Shown here piece after piece: positions 63,808 to 64,000 of a DNA stretch of 64,000 bases. Within the stretch, counting starts at the first letter, position 1. Every line of letters begins with the position of its first letter. A program made the position numbers and the translations under genes. Source of the stretch: Panulirus ornatus (lineage: Eukaryota; Arthropoda; Malacostraca; Decapoda; Palinuridae); the NCBI RefSeq assembly GCF_036320965.1, contig NC_092241.1, positions 4,964,168 through 5,028,167 on the forward strand, given 5' to 3'. A model generated the notes under the pieces. That model did no database searches. It was not told the DNA's origin and saw only the letters and a list, made by a program, of their open reading frames with translations.

Positions 63808-64000
63808 ATTTTTTCCATACATATTCGCTATTTTCCGCGATAGCGAGGTAACGTTAAAAACAGAGGACTGAGCGTTAGAGGGAATATCCTCACTTGGCCC
63901 CCTTCTCTCTCTCTTCTTTTGGAAAAGTAAAAAACGGGAGAGAAGGATTTCCAGCCCCCCACTCCCTCCCCTTTTAGTCGCCTTCTACGACGCGCAGGGA
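63808..64000 (-). mobile_element. SINE-B, cut by window edge
   Basis: Minus-strand 3' end first: CATTTTCCGCGATAGCGAGG (module loop TATC), then the CTGTTTTTAACG-type block, poly(A)-reduced middle and CGCCTTCTACGACGCGCAGG, running off the right edge. Confidence 0.88.

Overview
The window looks like repeat-dense, non-coding DNA from an arthropod, most likely a decapod crustacean. The pointers are extreme microsatellite density (about 30 (TA)n tracts plus (CA)n, (GA)n and (AAT)n), many LINE, SINE and Penelope-like fragments, one eukaryotic tRNA gene and one exon ending in a canonical GTAAGT donor. There is no prokaryotic or operon organisation. The taxon is an inference; no species can be named from this window alone.

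Layout. By hand segmentation, a third or more of the window is one non-LTR retrotransposon family, here called LINE-A, with an APE-type endonuclease, a reverse transcriptase and a C-terminal domain. The main copies are at 1-1859(-), 5337-6150(+), 8529-11229(-), 12691-14550(+), 16045-18625(+, old), 23331-24106(+), 27389-30476(+, best copy), 31012-31579(-), 31656-33567(-), 34536-35436(-), 36316-37131(+), 41377-42378(-), 44455-45285(+, old), 52284-52737(-, old) and 60443-63020(-), plus tail-only fragments. Around them lie a short family called SINE-B, whose 3' end matches the LINE-A 3' end; a tRNA-derived SINE with an internal (GT)n, called SINE-C; a short tRNA-like element, SINE-D; two Penelope-like lineages (7439-8199, 42510-43313 and 53290-54925); and remnants of at least one other LINE clade (2815-3300 and 54926-55960). 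Large minisatellites occupy 4145-4795 (28 bp), about 5090-7370 (degenerate, with a homogenised 27-bp core), 22770-23080 (29 bp), 40170-40760 (31 bp) and 45953-47995 (33 bp).

Host genes. Only two features look like host genes: a tRNA-Ser(UGA) at 38793-38874(-), and a GC-rich, proline-rich first coding exon at 24712-25225(-) whose intron would run leftward. Most long open frames elsewhere are translated microsatellites, minisatellites or the antisense of LINE-A.

How the parts work together. LINE-A and SINE-B end in the same short stem-loop, with a conserved stem and a variable four-base loop, followed by A/TA-rich tails. This is the pattern expected when a SINE borrows the LINE's reverse transcriptase. 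The LINE-A 3' UTR carries a second, enlarged version of the module, while old copies carry only one. One lineage has lost about 270 bp of the 3' UTR and has a diagnostic loop change. The (TA)n tracts sit at nearly every element junction, as if grown from retrotransposon tails and then used as joining points.
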